Shown: positions 39,322 to 48,860 of the stretch, one piece after another
Position numbering within the stretch: the first letter of the stretch is position 1
Layout of the letters: each line of letters begins with the position of its first letter
DNA from: Companilactobacillus alimentarius DSM 20249
GTDB lineage: Bacteria; Bacillota; Bacilli; Lactobacillales; Lactobacillaceae
Assembly: GCF_002849895.1 (NCBI RefSeq)
Contig: NZ_CP018867.1
Span: forward strand, 1,364,001 to 1,428,000
Length of the DNA stretch: 64,000 bases
Direction: 5' to 3'
Translations under genes and position numbers: made by a program
Notes under the pieces: generated by a model
Database searches by the model: none
What the model saw: only the letters and a program-made list of their open reading frames with translations
What the model was told of the DNA's origin: nothing

Positions 39322-40740
39322 CTATTTTCTAGTAACGCGACGGTGCCAGATAAAAATTCCTATCAAAAGAATCACACTGATCACACAGGACAAGCCAAAG
39401 GTAAAATGCATCCCATCAATAAATAATTGTGGGTCCCTCGGTAAGTATGACTTCACTCGACCGCCTTTAATAATTGACATCGAACCAAACAACAAAGTAG
39501 TCGACATCGCTGAACCAACTACCATACCCACTGTTCTTGCCAAACTGTAGACACTTCCGGCTGATCCGTAATCTTTTTTCTCAACATTATCCATTACTAA
39601 AACATTATTAGGCGAATGGAACAAACCATTACCAAGACCTGCCATAGCAGCACCTAAAGCAAAAATTATCACGGCATTATGTAATCCACTGATCACGTAA
39701 AAAATTTGTCCAAAACTGATAATAGCTAAACCAGCTAATGTAATTTTAAATGGATCATGTTTATCGGCTAAGCTTCCTGAAATTGGAGCCACGAATAATT
39801 GAACCACTGGAAAAATCAATAAGAAGAAACCACTGAATAGTGGACTGAATCCTCTTGCATTTTGAAGATAGAACGGTGCAATTACATCAAAGAAGAAGTC
39901 GACAATGAAAACCATGAAACAAGCTAACAACTGAACTGTAAACCATTTATTCTTAAACAATGTCACTGGTAAAATCGGTTCAGCCTGCTTAGTCTCATAA
40001 CGATACAATAACGCCATCAAAATCAAGCCAACAATCGTCAAACTGAGAATACGCCAATCATTCCAGCCCAGTTGTTGACTCAAAAGAATACCGACAAACA
40101 TACTAGTGAAGCCCACTATCAAAAATAGCGATCCCCACAAATCAAAACTAGCACTAGGATATTTCTTATCCAAATTGCTTGGTAAATATTTCAATAAAAT
40201 AAAAATTGCGACTGCACCAATCGGTACATTTAACCAAAAAATGATATGCCAAGGGAAAAAATTCAAAAGGATACCACCAATGCTTGGACCAATGATTCCT
40301 CCCAAAGAAACAAACGATCCCATAAAACCAAGAGCCTGTCCACGACGATTATCTGGAAAAATTTCAACAATGATTCCATTAGATGTCGCCATAGTCATTG
40401 CAGCTCCCAAAGCTTGTAAACTTCTCGAGATAATCAAAGTCAACCAACTGACTGACAAAGCACACAAAGCTGAGCTAACGACGAATATTATTGTTCCCCA
40501 TTTGAAGAATTTGATTTTTCCATATTTGTCGCCCAGTTTTCCAAAAATCATCAAGGTAGTACTCATCACGATCAAGTACATCGTCACTACCCAATTGATC
40601 AAACTCATATTAGCATTCAATGCCTTACTCAAAACTGGCAGTGCCACTGTGACAATGCTACTATCAAGAGTAGACATGAAAATAACGATGCCCACGCCAA
40701 TTAGGATCATCGTTAAATTTTTATTCTTAATTGATTCCAT
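39322..40740 (-). CDS. MFS drug exporter, DHA2 (EmrB/QacA) type
   Basis: A 472-residue, about 14-segment transporter with LDSSIVTVALP (motif D1, helix 1), GKLGDKYGKIKFF (motif A) and GSFVSLGGIIGPSIGG (motif C of drug/proton antiporters). GAGG precedes the ATG. It is divergent from a PadR regulator with a near-perfect AT palindrome between them, the usual layout of a PadR-controlled drug pump. The exported compound is unknown. Confidence 0.9.
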   Translation of the reverse strand: MESIKNKNLTMILIGVGIVIFMSTLDSSIVTVALPVLSKALNANMSLINWVVTMYLIVMSTTLMIFGKLGDKYGKIKFFKWGTIIFVVSSALCALSVSWLTLIISRSLQALGAAMTMATSNGIIVEIFPDNRRGQALGFMGSFVSLGGIIGPSIGGILLNFFPWHIIFWLNVPIGAVAIFILLKYLPSNLDKKYPSASFDLWGSLFLIVGFTSMFVGILLSQQLGWNDWRILSLTIVGLILMALLYRYETKQAEPILPVTLFKNKWFTVQLLACFMVFIVDFFFDVIAPFYLQNARGFSPLFSGFFLLIFPVVQLFVAPISGSLADKHDPFKITLAGLAIISFGQIFYVISGLHNAVIIFALGAAMAGLGNGLFHSPNNVLVMDNVEKKDYGSAGSVYSLARTVGMVVGSAMSTTLLFGSMSIIKGGRVKSYLPRDPQLFIDGMHFTFGLSCVISVILLIGIFIWHRRVTRK

Positions 40741-40753
40741 AATTATCCTCTAT

Positions 40754-40775
40754 ACTATATATTAATATATATAGT
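40754..40775. promoter_or_regulatory. Near-palindromic operator in the MFS/PadR divergent promoter
   Basis: Positions 40754-40775 read ACTATATAT..ATATATAGT, a 22-base dyad imperfect only at the centre. It lies between the two divergent starts where PadR would bind. Confidence 0.55.
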
Positions 40776-40810
40776 TTAATACATATAATGAAATTGTAAA
40801 GGAGTCGCCC

Positions 40811-41344
40811 ATGGCACGTACTAATACCCTTCAATATATGATTCTAGGGCTTTTAACTCGTCAACAAATGACTGGCTACGATATCAAACAAATCTTCGAT
40901 AAGGAAAAGGCTGAATTTTGGACCGCCCCATTTAGCCAAATCTATCCTGAACTTAATCGCCTTTTAGAAAGCAATCTAATTGCATTGGTCAAATCCAATG
41001 ATCCCAACACACGCAAAAAGACTTACCAACTGACATCAACTGGTAAGCAAGTATTTTTAGACTGGTTAAAGAAGCCTCTAGATCCATCTGTGACACAATT
41101 AAATAACGATGACTTTGTTTTACGATTGCATTTTTTAGGGAAAGACCAGCAAGGAATTTTAACTAAACTATTAAAACTACGGAGTCAAACTCTCAAAGTG
41201 GAAATTGCTCAATTAGAATTAGAATTAACTGAAGTTACTTCTCATCCCGAACAGTATGGTCGAGAACTGATTATCAAAAAAGAATTAGCTAACAAGAAAT
41301 CTGACGAACTACTCTGGCATAATCAAATCAGTAATTTTTCTTAA
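40811..41344 (+). CDS. PadR family transcriptional regulator
   Basis: A 177-residue regulator: winged helix with YMILGLLTRQQMTGYDIKQ and FSQIYPELNRLLESNLI, followed by a C-terminal dimerising helical domain, as in PadR subfamily 1. AAAGGAG seven bases upstream supports the ATG. It is divergent to the MFS exporter and convergent with a TetR gene ending two bases away. Confidence 0.9.
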   Translation: MARTNTLQYMILGLLTRQQMTGYDIKQIFDKEKAEFWTAPFSQIYPELNRLLESNLIALVKSNDPNTRKKTYQLTSTGKQVFLDWLKKPLDPSVTQLNNDDFVLRLHFLGKDQQGILTKLLKLRSQTLKVEIAQLELELTEVTSHPEQYGRELIIKKELANKKSDELLWHNQISNFS

Positions 41345-41345
41345 T

Positions 41346-41894
41346 TTATTGAATCCGACCATTTTCAAATTGTTTACGTTTGTCTTGGAGATTATCCGCA
41401 AATAAAATCTGAACAATAATTTTAGTTAATTTATCAGGTGCTTCTTTCATACCGCCTTTTACCCATCTTTTTAAGATTCCTTGAAATCCCAACATAATAT
41501 AAGTATCTTGATAGGCGTCTAAGGTTGTTTTTTTAAACGGATGTGGCCTATAACTTAACATTTTATCCAGCAATTCCGTCTTTCCTTCTACAAATACTAA
41601 ATTGCTTAATTGTGGATTTTCATAAAAAGCCGTAAGAACAATCGTCAATCCATCAATCAGAGAACTGCCTTCTGGGACTTCCAACTTATCTAGGAAGTCT
41701 TTTTCTATCTGATCCACACACATATAAACATCGTTATAATAACGATAAAAAGTGGTTCGATTGACGTCTGCTTCCTTACAAATTTCTGTAACGGTAATAA
41801 CGTCGATCGTTTTTGTTTGAAGAAGTGATAAAACTGTCTCTTTGATAATTTTTTTGGTATATTTAGCTCGTCTATTATTTCTAATACCGACCAT
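41346..41894 (-). CDS. TetR/AcrR family regulator
   Basis: A 182-residue regulator with the N-terminal helix-turn-helix VITVTEICKEADVNRTTFYRYY and a helical ligand domain (PF14278-like C-terminal type). Two adjacent ATGs exist; the second (41894) has the better spacing from GGAGG. It is divergent to the MacB-like ABC gene, with repeated operator-like sequences between them, so it is the likely repressor of that exporter. Confidence 0.88.
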   Translation of the reverse strand: MVGIRNNRRAKYTKKIIKETVLSLLQTKTIDVITVTEICKEADVNRTTFYRYYNDVYMCVDQIEKDFLDKLEVPEGSSLIDGLTIVLTAFYENPQLSNLVFVEGKTELLDKMLSYRPHPFKKTTLDAYQDTYIMLGFQGILKRWVKGGMKEAPDKLTKIIVQILFADNLQDKRKQFENGRIQ

Positions 41895-41940
41895 CATTAC
41901 CTCCTAAACTCAACACTTTGATATTTTTTGTCTAATTTAA

Positions 41941-41954
41941 AACACTTTGTCTCA
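41941..41954. promoter_or_regulatory. TetR operator-like site, copy 1
   Basis: AACACTTTGTCTCA is the inverted counterpart of TGAGACATGGTGTT at 41994-42007 (same AACAC and GTCTCA blocks). It lies in the divergent gap between tetR and the ABC gene. A third partial copy, AACACTTTG, is at about 41912. Confidence 0.55.
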
Positions 41955-41963
41955 CATTGACGG

Positions 41964-41992
41964 TTGAAATCTTCCAACAAAGTTTTTATTAT
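41964..41992 (+). promoter_or_regulatory. Promoter of the MacB-like ABC gene
   Basis: -35 TTGAAA (41964-41969), 17-base spacer, -10 TATTAT (41987-41992). It is bracketed by the two operator copies, so a bound repressor would cover it. Confidence 0.6.
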
Positions 41993-41993
41993 A

Positions 41994-42007
41994 TGAGACA
42001 TGGTGTT
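41994..42007. promoter_or_regulatory. TetR operator-like site, copy 2
   Basis: TGAGACATGGTGTT directly follows the -10 box and would cover the transcription start. It matches copy 1 in inverted orientation at 11 of 14 bases or better. Confidence 0.55.
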
Positions 42008-42080
42008 GCAATAATGACAGTTTAACAAAATATTTATTGAAAAACATTACAAATTTAAAAGATTAGAGAGAGTTTGATAA

Positions 42081-44405
42081 ATGCTGGAATTAAAACACAT
42101 AAAAAAATACTACTACGTTGGTGATTCGGTCACTAAAGCTTTAGATGATGTCTCCGTTTCCTTTCGTAAGCAAGAATTTGTTGCCATTCTAGGACCTAGT
42201 GGTTCTGGTAAAACTACGATGCTTAATGGTATCGGCGGACTAGATATATATGACTCCGGAGATCTTATCATTAACGGTAAATCGACTAAGAACTTTTCCG
42301 AATCCGATTGGGATGCTTATCGGAATAATTCCGTCGGTTTTATCTTCCAAAGTTACAATATTATCGGTCATTTGAGTATTCTTGATAATGTTGAACTAGG
42401 AATGACGCTTAGTGGTGTCGACAATGAAGAGAAGAAAAAGAAGGCTCGTGAAGCTCTAGAGCGTGTTGGATTAGGTCCTCATATCAATAAGAAGCCTAAC
42501 CAATTATCTGGTGGTCAATTACAACGTGTGGCAATTGCTCGTGCGATTGCTAATGATCCTGAAATTCTTCTTTGTGATGAACCAACTGGTGCATTGGATA
42601 CTGAGACCAGTGAGGAAATCATGAAGCTGATCAAAGAGTTATCAGCTGAACGTTTAGTTATTATGGTTACTCATAATCCAACTTTAGCTAAAGAATACGC
42701 CGATCGTATCATCAATTTTGCTGATGGTAAGATTTTGGACGATTCCAATCCATTCGTTGAAGATACTACTAAAGATAACTTCGAATTAAAGAAAACTAAA
42801 ATGACTTTTTGGACTGCTTTGAAATTGTCATTTACCAATCTGAAGACTAAGAAAGCTCGAACGGCTCTAACTGCTTTTGCTTCCAGTATCGGTATCATCA
42901 GTATCGCCATTGTCTTGGCGCTTTCCTCAGGATTTCAAAAGCAAATCAATAAGACACAAGGAAATACTTTAGCACAGTTCCCTGTGACTATTTCACAGAC
43001 TGCTTCTAAGCAAAGTGCGCCTGATACTGATAAAGTTAAAAATTCCAAATCTAAAAAAGTTACCGCTAAATTGAGTCAACAAGAGAAATCGACTCATACT
43101 AACAAGTTAAATAAAAAATATGTTAACTATATCAAGAATCTCGATCCAGAATTAAGTAAGAACGTTACTTATAATTACTCTACTGGGATGAACCTCTTGA
43201 GTAAGGTTGACGGTAAGGTTAAAACTGCTCAATTTTCAAATACTAACAGTTCTAACTCCTTAAGTGGCGTATCTGCTGCCATGGCTTCATCGACAGGTGT
43301 CGGCAGTTCTGTCTACCCTTCATCTGACAATAATGGTAAGAACTTTTTGAAGAAGCACTACAAAGTTATTTCCGGTTCATTGCCACAAAATGAAAATGAA
43401 GTCGTTTTAATTGTTGATCGTGATAACTCCACTAATATCAACGCTTTAAAGAATATTGGCATGAATGTTAAAGATAATCAAAAACTAGATTTCAACAAAA
43501 TTGTTGGTCAAGAATTCAAAGTTGTTTCTAACAATGATTACTACAAACAAGTAACTGATAGTCTCTATACACCAAACTCTGATATTTCTAGTCTTTACAA
43601 TAGCAATAACAATAAGACTTTAAAAATCGCTGGTATCTTGAAAGTTAAATCAGAATCATCTGAAAATATCCTCTCATCAGGTATTGCTTACAGTGATAAA
43701 TTAACCAAAGACATTGTTAATACGAATAAGAACTCTGACATCGTTAAAGCTCAAAAGAATAGCGACGTCAATGTCTTAACTGGTTCAAATGTTGATGATA
43801 CAACTAAAGAATCACTTGTTAGTTACTTAGGTGGTTCATCCACTCCATCTAGTATTCTAATTTATCCAAGTACCTTCAAGACAAAGGATAAGGTTCTTGA
43901 CTACTTAGATAAATTCAACCAAGGCAAGAAAGAATCCAACAAAGTCATTTATACTGATCTCGCTGGTCAAGTTTCAAGTCTAACTGGTGGCTTAATGGAC
44001 GCTATCACATACGTCCTAGTTGCCTTTGCTGGTATTTCATTAGTAACAAGTATGATCATGATTGGTATCATCACTTATACCTCAGTTCTTGAGAGAACCA
44101 AAGAAATTGGTATCTTGAAAGCCTTAGGTGCAAGAAAGAAAGATGTTACTCGCGTCTTCGATGCTGAAACAACAATCTTGGGTGTTTCATCAGGTGTCTT
44201 AGGAATCGTGATCGCTTGGTTGGCTACTTTCCCAATCAATGCTATTTTGAAGAATCTAACCGATTTATCAAACGTTTCTCAATTGAACCCTGTCCATGCA
44301 ATCGTTCTAATCGTCATCAGTACCGTCTTGACCGTTATTGGTGGGCATATCCCCGCACGTATGGCGGCTAAAAAAGATGCTGCAACGGCGTTACGTTCCG
44401 AATAG
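42081..44405 (+). CDS. MacB-like ABC exporter, ATPase fused to FtsX-type permease
   Basis: A 774-residue fusion. The ATPase is at 1-225 (Walker A GPSGSGKTT, signature LSGGQLQRVA, Walker B LLCDEPTGALD, H-loop VTHN). A first membrane helix at about 255-280 is followed by a large Ser/Asn-rich extracellular domain (about 285-640) and three helices with the FtsX motif ERTKEIGILKALGARKKD. Such proteins move peptides, lipids or antimicrobial agents at the membrane surface rather than pumping small molecules across it. TetR controlled by position; it stands alone. Confidence 0.88.
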   Translation: MLELKHIKKYYYVGDSVTKALDDVSVSFRKQEFVAILGPSGSGKTTMLNGIGGLDIYDSGDLIINGKSTKNFSESDWDAYRNNSVGFIFQSYNIIGHLSILDNVELGMTLSGVDNEEKKKKAREALERVGLGPHINKKPNQLSGGQLQRVAIARAIANDPEILLCDEPTGALDTETSEEIMKLIKELSAERLVIMVTHNPTLAKEYADRIINFADGKILDDSNPFVEDTTKDNFELKKTKMTFWTALKLSFTNLKTKKARTALTAFASSIGIISIAIVLALSSGFQKQINKTQGNTLAQFPVTISQTASKQSAPDTDKVKNSKSKKVTAKLSQQEKSTHTNKLNKKYVNYIKNLDPELSKNVTYNYSTGMNLLSKVDGKVKTAQFSNTNSSNSLSGVSAAMASSTGVGSSVYPSSDNNGKNFLKKHYKVISGSLPQNENEVVLIVDRDNSTNINALKNIGMNVKDNQKLDFNKIVGQEFKVVSNNDYYKQVTDSLYTPNSDISSLYNSNNNKTLKIAGILKVKSESSENILSSGIAYSDKLTKDIVNTNKNSDIVKAQKNSDVNVLTGSNVDDTTKESLVSYLGGSSTPSSILIYPSTFKTKDKVLDYLDKFNQGKKESNKVIYTDLAGQVSSLTGGLMDAITYVLVAFAGISLVTSMIMIGIITYTSVLERTKEIGILKALGARKKDVTRVFDAETTILGVSSGVLGIVIAWLATFPINAILKNLTDLSNVSQLNPVHAIVLIVISTVLTVIGGHIPARMAAKKDAATALRSE

Positions 44406-44426
44406 AATTTAGTTTTAAATCATTAA

Positions 44427-44475
44427 GAAAGCCGATATGGCAATCACCTTTGGATGATTGCTATACCGGCTTTTT
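44427..44475 (+). terminator. Rho-independent terminator of the MacB-like gene
   Basis: AAAGCCG-ATAT-GGCAATCA pairs with TGATTGC-TATA-CCGGCTTT, followed by TTTT. Confidence 0.8.
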
Positions 44476-44553
44476 AGTTTCTTTTACTTGTACTAGCAAA
44501 AAATACATCTAGACCAGTTGATAAATATCAATTAATCCAGATGTATTATTATT

Positions 44554-45402
44554 CTAAATTTTAACCACTGCTACACCGATCAATCCGGGACCAGTGTGAA
44601 CACCTAAGGCTGGTCCAACTTGTTCAGTAAACTCTTGTTTACCTTGGATACCATTATCGTGCAAAATATCTAACATGTGTTGACCACCAGCTTCATCAGC
44701 TCCATGACCAATTCCAATCAAATAGTCTTTGTCATCGCCAATGAATTTTTTAGCATAATCAAGCATCATTTTCTGACCCTTTTTCATACCACGCGCTTTA
44801 GCAGCAATTGTATAAGCCCCCTCAGGCGTACAAGTAACAATTGGTGCTAACTTCAACATTCCACCAACAGCTGAAGCAACCGCACTAATACGTCCTCCGG
44901 CACGTAAATAAGTTAGTGTAGGGATGCAGAAATAAACAATCGCATTTTGACACATTTTCTCCACTGCAGCAGCTACTTCGTCTAAATTTTTGCCATCATC
45001 AACTAAATTCTTAGCTCCAATGGCTACTAACCCAGAAGCAATAGCTACTTGCTTAGTATCAAAATATTTTGAAACAAACCGGTCGTCGTCTTCTAGAAAA
45101 ACTTTTAAGAAATTAAATGTTCCACTCAAACCTGATGAAACTGAAATTGAAATAATCTGGGTATAACCATCGGCAGCAATTTTATCCAAAGTTTTTTGAA
45201 TCGATTCACCTGATGGCAATGATGTTTTAGGAATCTCAACAGGAAGGTTTTGATAAACTTCTTCGGCAGAAATATTCACTCGGTCAAGGTAAGTCTTATC
45301 ATGATAAGTAATTTGCATTGGTAATTCATAAATACCGGCTTTTTTGAGATATTCTTTTGGCAAATCGCAACAGGAATCTACCAATACGGCAATCTTTTCC
45401 AT
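44554..45402 (-). CDS. DegV family fatty-acid-binding protein
   Basis: A 282-residue DegV protein: IAVLVDSCCDLP, the conserved TSLPSGES (lipid head-group contact), ISVSSGLSGTFNF and RAGGRISA. Family members bind fatty acids and, as FakB, present them to the kinase FakA for phosphorylation. It follows a DUF1836 gene by five bases. Confidence 0.9.
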   Translation of the reverse strand: MEKIAVLVDSCCDLPKEYLKKAGIYELPMQITYHDKTYLDRVNISAEEVYQNLPVEIPKTSLPSGESIQKTLDKIAADGYTQIISISVSSGLSGTFNFLKVFLEDDDRFVSKYFDTKQVAIASGLVAIGAKNLVDDGKNLDEVAAAVEKMCQNAIVYFCIPTLTYLRAGGRISAVASAVGGMLKLAPIVTCTPEGAYTIAAKARGMKKGQKMMLDYAKKFIGDDKDYLIGIGHGADEAGGQHMLDILHDNGIQGKQEFTEQVGPALGVHTGPGLIGVAVVKI

Positions 45403-45407
45403 TTTAA

Positions 45408-45941
45408 TTAGCTCTTTTCATCTTGATTATTATTTTCTATCATTAATATTTTTTTAGTAATTAATTTCGTGGCAAACGCCATCGTGACCATCTCGACTAA
45501 TAAGTAGGCTGATGATTGGTCCTTTTCCGACATGACTTGTCCCTCTTCACGATGATTCAACATCTTTAAAGCGAGTTCTTGCTTATCACAGAAAAAATCA
45601 AAAGCTTTGGCAATACCACCATTCAATTTTGTCTGCATATCTAAGCCTTCTTGAATCTCACTGATTGAAACCACTTGCTTCAAAAAGGTTATTGCAATCA
45701 AATATGCAAGATGTTCACGATTGTAACGCTTCTTAACAGGATGTGGCATCAAGCCATTCTTAACATAGTTATTGACCATTGATGTCGTTACAACTGGTCC
45801 ATCTTCTAACCAAATCGGCCCAATATATTTATCAACTAGTGTCAAAAGTTGGTCACGATAGAGATTTAGCTCAGGTAGATCCTCAAATCTAGGTAAGTGA
45901 TAGTCCTCCAATGTATCTAACCAGTTCTGTAACTCATCCAT
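45408..45941 (-). CDS. DUF1836 domain protein
   Basis: A 177-residue cytoplasmic protein of the DUF1836 family, with the MerR-like helix stretch TTSMVNNYVKNGLMPHPVKK that suggests nucleic-acid binding. ATG 45941 follows AAGGGG; the frame's earlier start at 45983 has no site. It is immediately upstream of degV in one operon, a pairing also seen elsewhere in lactobacilli as far as I recall. Function unknown. Confidence 0.8.
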   Translation of the reverse strand: MDELQNWLDTLEDYHLPRFEDLPELNLYRDQLLTLVDKYIGPIWLEDGPVVTTSMVNNYVKNGLMPHPVKKRYNREHLAYLIAITFLKQVVSISEIQEGLDMQTKLNGGIAKAFDFFCDKQELALKMLNHREEGQVMSEKDQSSAYLLVEMVTMAFATKLITKKILMIENNNQDEKS

Positions 45942-46033
45942 GAAAATGCACCCCTTTTTGTAATTACCAGTATAATTTATCATAGTTATCGTAACTATTC
46001 AATCTAGTTTTTAAAACTAGATATAAATTTAAT

Positions 46034-46063
46034 AAAAAAGCCTTGCACACTACTCAAGACTTT
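46034..46063 (-). terminator. Terminator overlapping the end of the first amino-acid permease gene
   Basis: On the - strand AGTCTTG and CAAGGCT close a ten-base loop and are followed by TTTTTT; the stem includes the stop codon region of the gene. Confidence 0.65.
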
Positions 46064-47678
46064 CCTTAACATTATGTTCTCGCCAACCAAAGGCTACTGT
46101 CACTGTAATACCAACCAGAGTTAATAAAATTATATAACCTAAATTACGACTGAAATTCGTATCTCCCAGATACAAATCTCCTAACAAAGTCGTCAAGACC
46201 GCTATCCAAATCCCAATCAATTGAACTTTGGTAAAGGCTGTTCCCGTCTGACTTCTTTTTTCTCTCTTCGTAATATATGGTAATACGAAACCGAGACCAA
46301 TTAAAACAAAGATAGCTACAAAATTAATAATCAATTCATACCACCACATTGATGATCCAAAACTGACATCTTGTGGACCAATCGCTGCAATAGTCGCTAC
46401 CCCAGTAATAATCAGACACCACCAACCAACGATAAGCGAAAGAGTTTTATCCTTGATATAAACATAGCCTGAACTAAAGATATCATCATTTTTTCTAACT
46501 TTGATAAATGACCAAAAAATCCAGCAAGTTACTCCTGGCGAAATAATTCCATTGAGATTTAACAGCCAGTTAAAAATATCCTTCATATTTGGCAATAGAA
46601 TTCCTAAAAACATGATAAAAGCACTTAAACCGACTGTTAATAAATAACCATTAATCGGCAAGCCGGCTGTGTTAGTTTTGCGTAAAAAGCTTGGCATATA
46701 TTTATTACCCGTATCGGAAATTAACATTCTTGTCATAGCATTCAAAAGTACCGCCAATAAAGCTGCCAAATAAAAAATTTCCGTCACAGCAAAAAGATAC
46801 ATTAAAGTGTTACCCAAATGAAATCTTTGACCCAAAGCTTGAAAGGCGTAGTAAGATCCATTGATCTTCAAATCATTTGGTAAATGATAGGCGTTAAAAA
46901 AGACCCCTAAAGAAAATGAACCAAAAATAGTCAAAAAGCCAGTCATCAATGACAACATAATCATGGCTTTAGGAAAATCCCTATTGGGATTACGCATCTT
47001 AGTCACAAAAGGTGCAATCCTTTCGGCACCATTAATCGCAAAGATTAAGAATCCCAAAGTCGTTAAATAGTGCAGATTAAAACTAGGTACGATCGTATGA
47101 ACCGTCAGAGGTTTAGTTGCGATGTGACCGCCCATTCCTAAAGCTGTGACCGTCATCAAGACAAATAAGACCGTCATACCAAACATGGCAATCCCACCGA
47201 TCGTACTCAACACTTCTAGTGAATGTTCAAAACGAGATTGAATGATGATAAAGAAGACGAATATCAATAACGTAAACAGAGCAAACTTACTATTCGACAT
47301 CTGATTTTGTAATTCTGCATTGCCGTGATAAACCCAGCCAATCGCGACTGCAATCGTATTGGCGGTATCCACAACATAAGGAATTGAAGCGGCCCAATAA
47401 GTCCAGGCAGCAAAATAGCCTAAGAATTCCCCGCTGGTCTCTCTGACCCAAGACGTTAATCCACCACCATCGTCATCAAAAGTTGAACCCAATTGTCCAA
47501 CCATCAGCGAATACGGAATAACGTACAGTAAAATCATGATAATCCAAGATGTGATGACTCCCATCCCTTGATTTTGGAAGTTATAAGTCAGATCATCGAA
47601 TCCAACAACTGTCACAAAATCCATTAAAGCTAGCACAGGCCAACTTATATACTTTTTCTTTGTTCCCAAATCTGTCAT
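46050..47678 (-). CDS. APC family amino-acid permease, glutamate:GABA antiporter-like (copy 1)
   Basis: A 542-residue, about 12-segment permease with the start YISWPVLALMDFVTVVGFDD and GGGLTSWVRETSGEFLGYF, typical of the glutamate:GABA antiporter family of APC transporters. No glutamate decarboxylase is near, so an acid-resistance role is not shown. It is a close paralogue of the permease at 51356-52978, with long shared stretches such as YWAASIPYVVDTAN and NGIISPGVTCWIF. Substrate unknown. Confidence 0.82.
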   Translation of the reverse strand: MTDLGTKKKYISWPVLALMDFVTVVGFDDLTYNFQNQGMGVITSWIIMILLYVIPYSLMVGQLGSTFDDDGGGLTSWVRETSGEFLGYFAAWTYWAASIPYVVDTANTIAVAIGWVYHGNAELQNQMSNSKFALFTLLIFVFFIIIQSRFEHSLEVLSTIGGIAMFGMTVLFVLMTVTALGMGGHIATKPLTVHTIVPSFNLHYLTTLGFLIFAINGAERIAPFVTKMRNPNRDFPKAMIMLSLMTGFLTIFGSFSLGVFFNAYHLPNDLKINGSYYAFQALGQRFHLGNTLMYLFAVTEIFYLAALLAVLLNAMTRMLISDTGNKYMPSFLRKTNTAGLPINGYLLTVGLSAFIMFLGILLPNMKDIFNWLLNLNGIISPGVTCWIFWSFIKVRKNDDIFSSGYVYIKDKTLSLIVGWWCLIITGVATIAAIGPQDVSFGSSMWWYELIINFVAIFVLIGLGFVLPYITKREKRSQTGTAFTKVQLIGIWIAVLTTLLGDLYLGDTNFSRNLGYIILLTLVGITVTVAFGWREHNVKESLE

Positions 47679-47797
47679 GGCGTTTTCCTCAGTGAAAATA
47701 AATCATACTTTCCTAATTTATTACACCTAGTGGTTACTTAAAATATACAATATTTTCTCGGTAATAAACTAAAAAATGATTCAAAAATGTAAAAATA

Positions 47798-47811
47798 TTT
47801 AAGCGCTTACT
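47798..47811. promoter_or_regulatory. cre-like box upstream of permease copy 1
   Basis: TTTAAGCGCTTACT matches TGWAARCGYTWNCW except at the second base; about 120 bases upstream of the permease start. Confidence 0.4.
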
Positions 47812-47859
47812 TTCCCGACATGACCGCAACTATAATGGTTGCCTTTTAAGTGTACAATT

Positions 47860-47915
47860 TGGAAAATTAGCGACTCGAAATATTCTACCATAAAAGAAGC
47901 TAGTGGGATATAAAA
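47860..47915. repeat. Imperfect direct repeat, copy A
   Basis: GGAAAATTAGCGACTCGAAA TATTCTACCATAAAAG... aligns with the sequence at 51014-51066 (GGAAAGTTAGCAACTCAAAA ...) at roughly four bases in five, with two small gaps. The copies flank the ABC-2 exporter and small ORF, about 3.15 kb apart, in the same orientation. Confidence 0.65.
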
Positions 47916-47943
47916 AGTTTCACTCAGACATTTCAATTTACTC

Positions 47944-47992
47944 AAAAAAATATCCATTCAGAATCGCACAGATAAATGTGTGAATTCTAAAT
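47944..47992 (-). terminator. Probable terminator of the ABC-2 operon
   Basis: An imperfect 15-pair stem (ATTTAGAATTCACACA with TGTGCGATTCTGAAT on the - strand, loop TTTATC) followed after five bases by TTTTTTT. Confidence 0.55.
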
Positions 47993-48056
47993 GGCAGTTT
48001 TCCAACCTAAAACTTTTAATAGACGACTATTTATTAATTCTATTGCTTCATATTTA

Positions 48057-48860
48057 TTATCTTCCGGCCCCATCATATTTTCTGACCCCCAACTTCCATA
48101 CTAAGATATCAAGTACTACGAAAATTACTGCAATTAAAAATTGAATTATTACAATAAATTCTTTTTCAGGTCTTATTAAAATTAATGCTACTGGAGAAGC
48201 TACCATTCCCAAAGGTATTAGAAAATTGAATAATAAACTACCTGTACCTTTATAAATGCTTGAAGGGTATCGACTAATTTGAATCATACTCAGAAATAAA
48301 TCTGTTCTACCAAAGTTGGTTGGAAACCAGAATGTAGAAATGGTCCATAAAAACCACAGAGAATAATAAATTGTTCCGCCTAAAATACTTGCCAAACTTG
48401 CAAGAAATATTTGCGTTGCAGTAAATCCAAATCCCCTGCTAGCATAAAAAATAATTGCCAATCCTAAAAAGCCATTTAAAAACTGTGTAAAGTCTATAGA
48501 TCCAAAAAAATAAAACAATTGGGGATTAATGGGTTTTAACAAAATTGTATCTAGCGTCCCCTCTCGTATATCATTTTCTAAACGAGGCATTGATTTCACC
48601 AAAAAAGCCATCATAATACTATCAATTAGTGTATATATTCCTATCAATAACAGGCATTCCTTAAAACTCCAGCCCGCAATACTATTTACATTTAAATAAA
48701 TAACCTTAAAAAAAATAATTGGAACTCCTATCCAAATCATTGACGACAGTATTCCAAAAATGATATCCAACCTGAACGTTAAACTTTCCAAAACGGCAAC
48801 TTTAGTTAATGATTTAACAAAAATAAAATTTTTTCTCATGAGAAATTTAACCCGCAACAT
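48057..48860 (-). CDS. ABC-2 type exporter permease, second subunit
   Basis: About 267 residues with six hydrophobic segments. MPRLENDIREGTLDTILLKP (central) is typical of the DUF990/ABC2_membrane_6 family, as in viologen-exporter-type systems. ATG 48860 overlaps the preceding permease gene by 14 bases; ATG 48839 is an alternative, and neither has a strong site. The longest frame (to 48917) would overlap more and is unlikely. Works with the adjacent permease and ATPase; cargo unknown. Confidence 0.8.
   Translation of the reverse strand: MLRVKFLMRKNFIFVKSLTKVAVLESLTFRLDIIFGILSSMIWIGVPIIFFKVIYLNVNSIAGWSFKECLLLIGIYTLIDSIMMAFLVKSMPRLENDIREGTLDTILLKPINPQLFYFFGSIDFTQFLNGFLGLAIIFYASRGFGFTATQIFLASLASILGGTIYYSLWFLWTISTFWFPTNFGRTDLFLSMIQISRYPSSIYKGTGSLLFNFLIPLGMVASPVALILIRPEKEFIVIIQFLIAVIFVVLDILVWKLGVRKYDGAGR

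Larger units (their letters stand above)
47679..48056. other. 378-base intergenic region between permease copy 1 and the ABC-2 cassette
   Basis: No gene supported. It holds a cre-like box (47798-47811), one copy of an approximately 56-base imperfect direct repeat (47860-47915) whose partner lies at 51014-51066, and a probable terminator of the ABC-2 operon (47944-47992). Confidence 0.6.

Noticed and set aside
40106..40765. 219-codon ORF on the + strand opposite the MFS exporter
   Set aside because: It lies wholly antisense to a clear 14-helix transporter, has no ribosome binding site and is rich in residues expected from mirrored hydrophobic codons.
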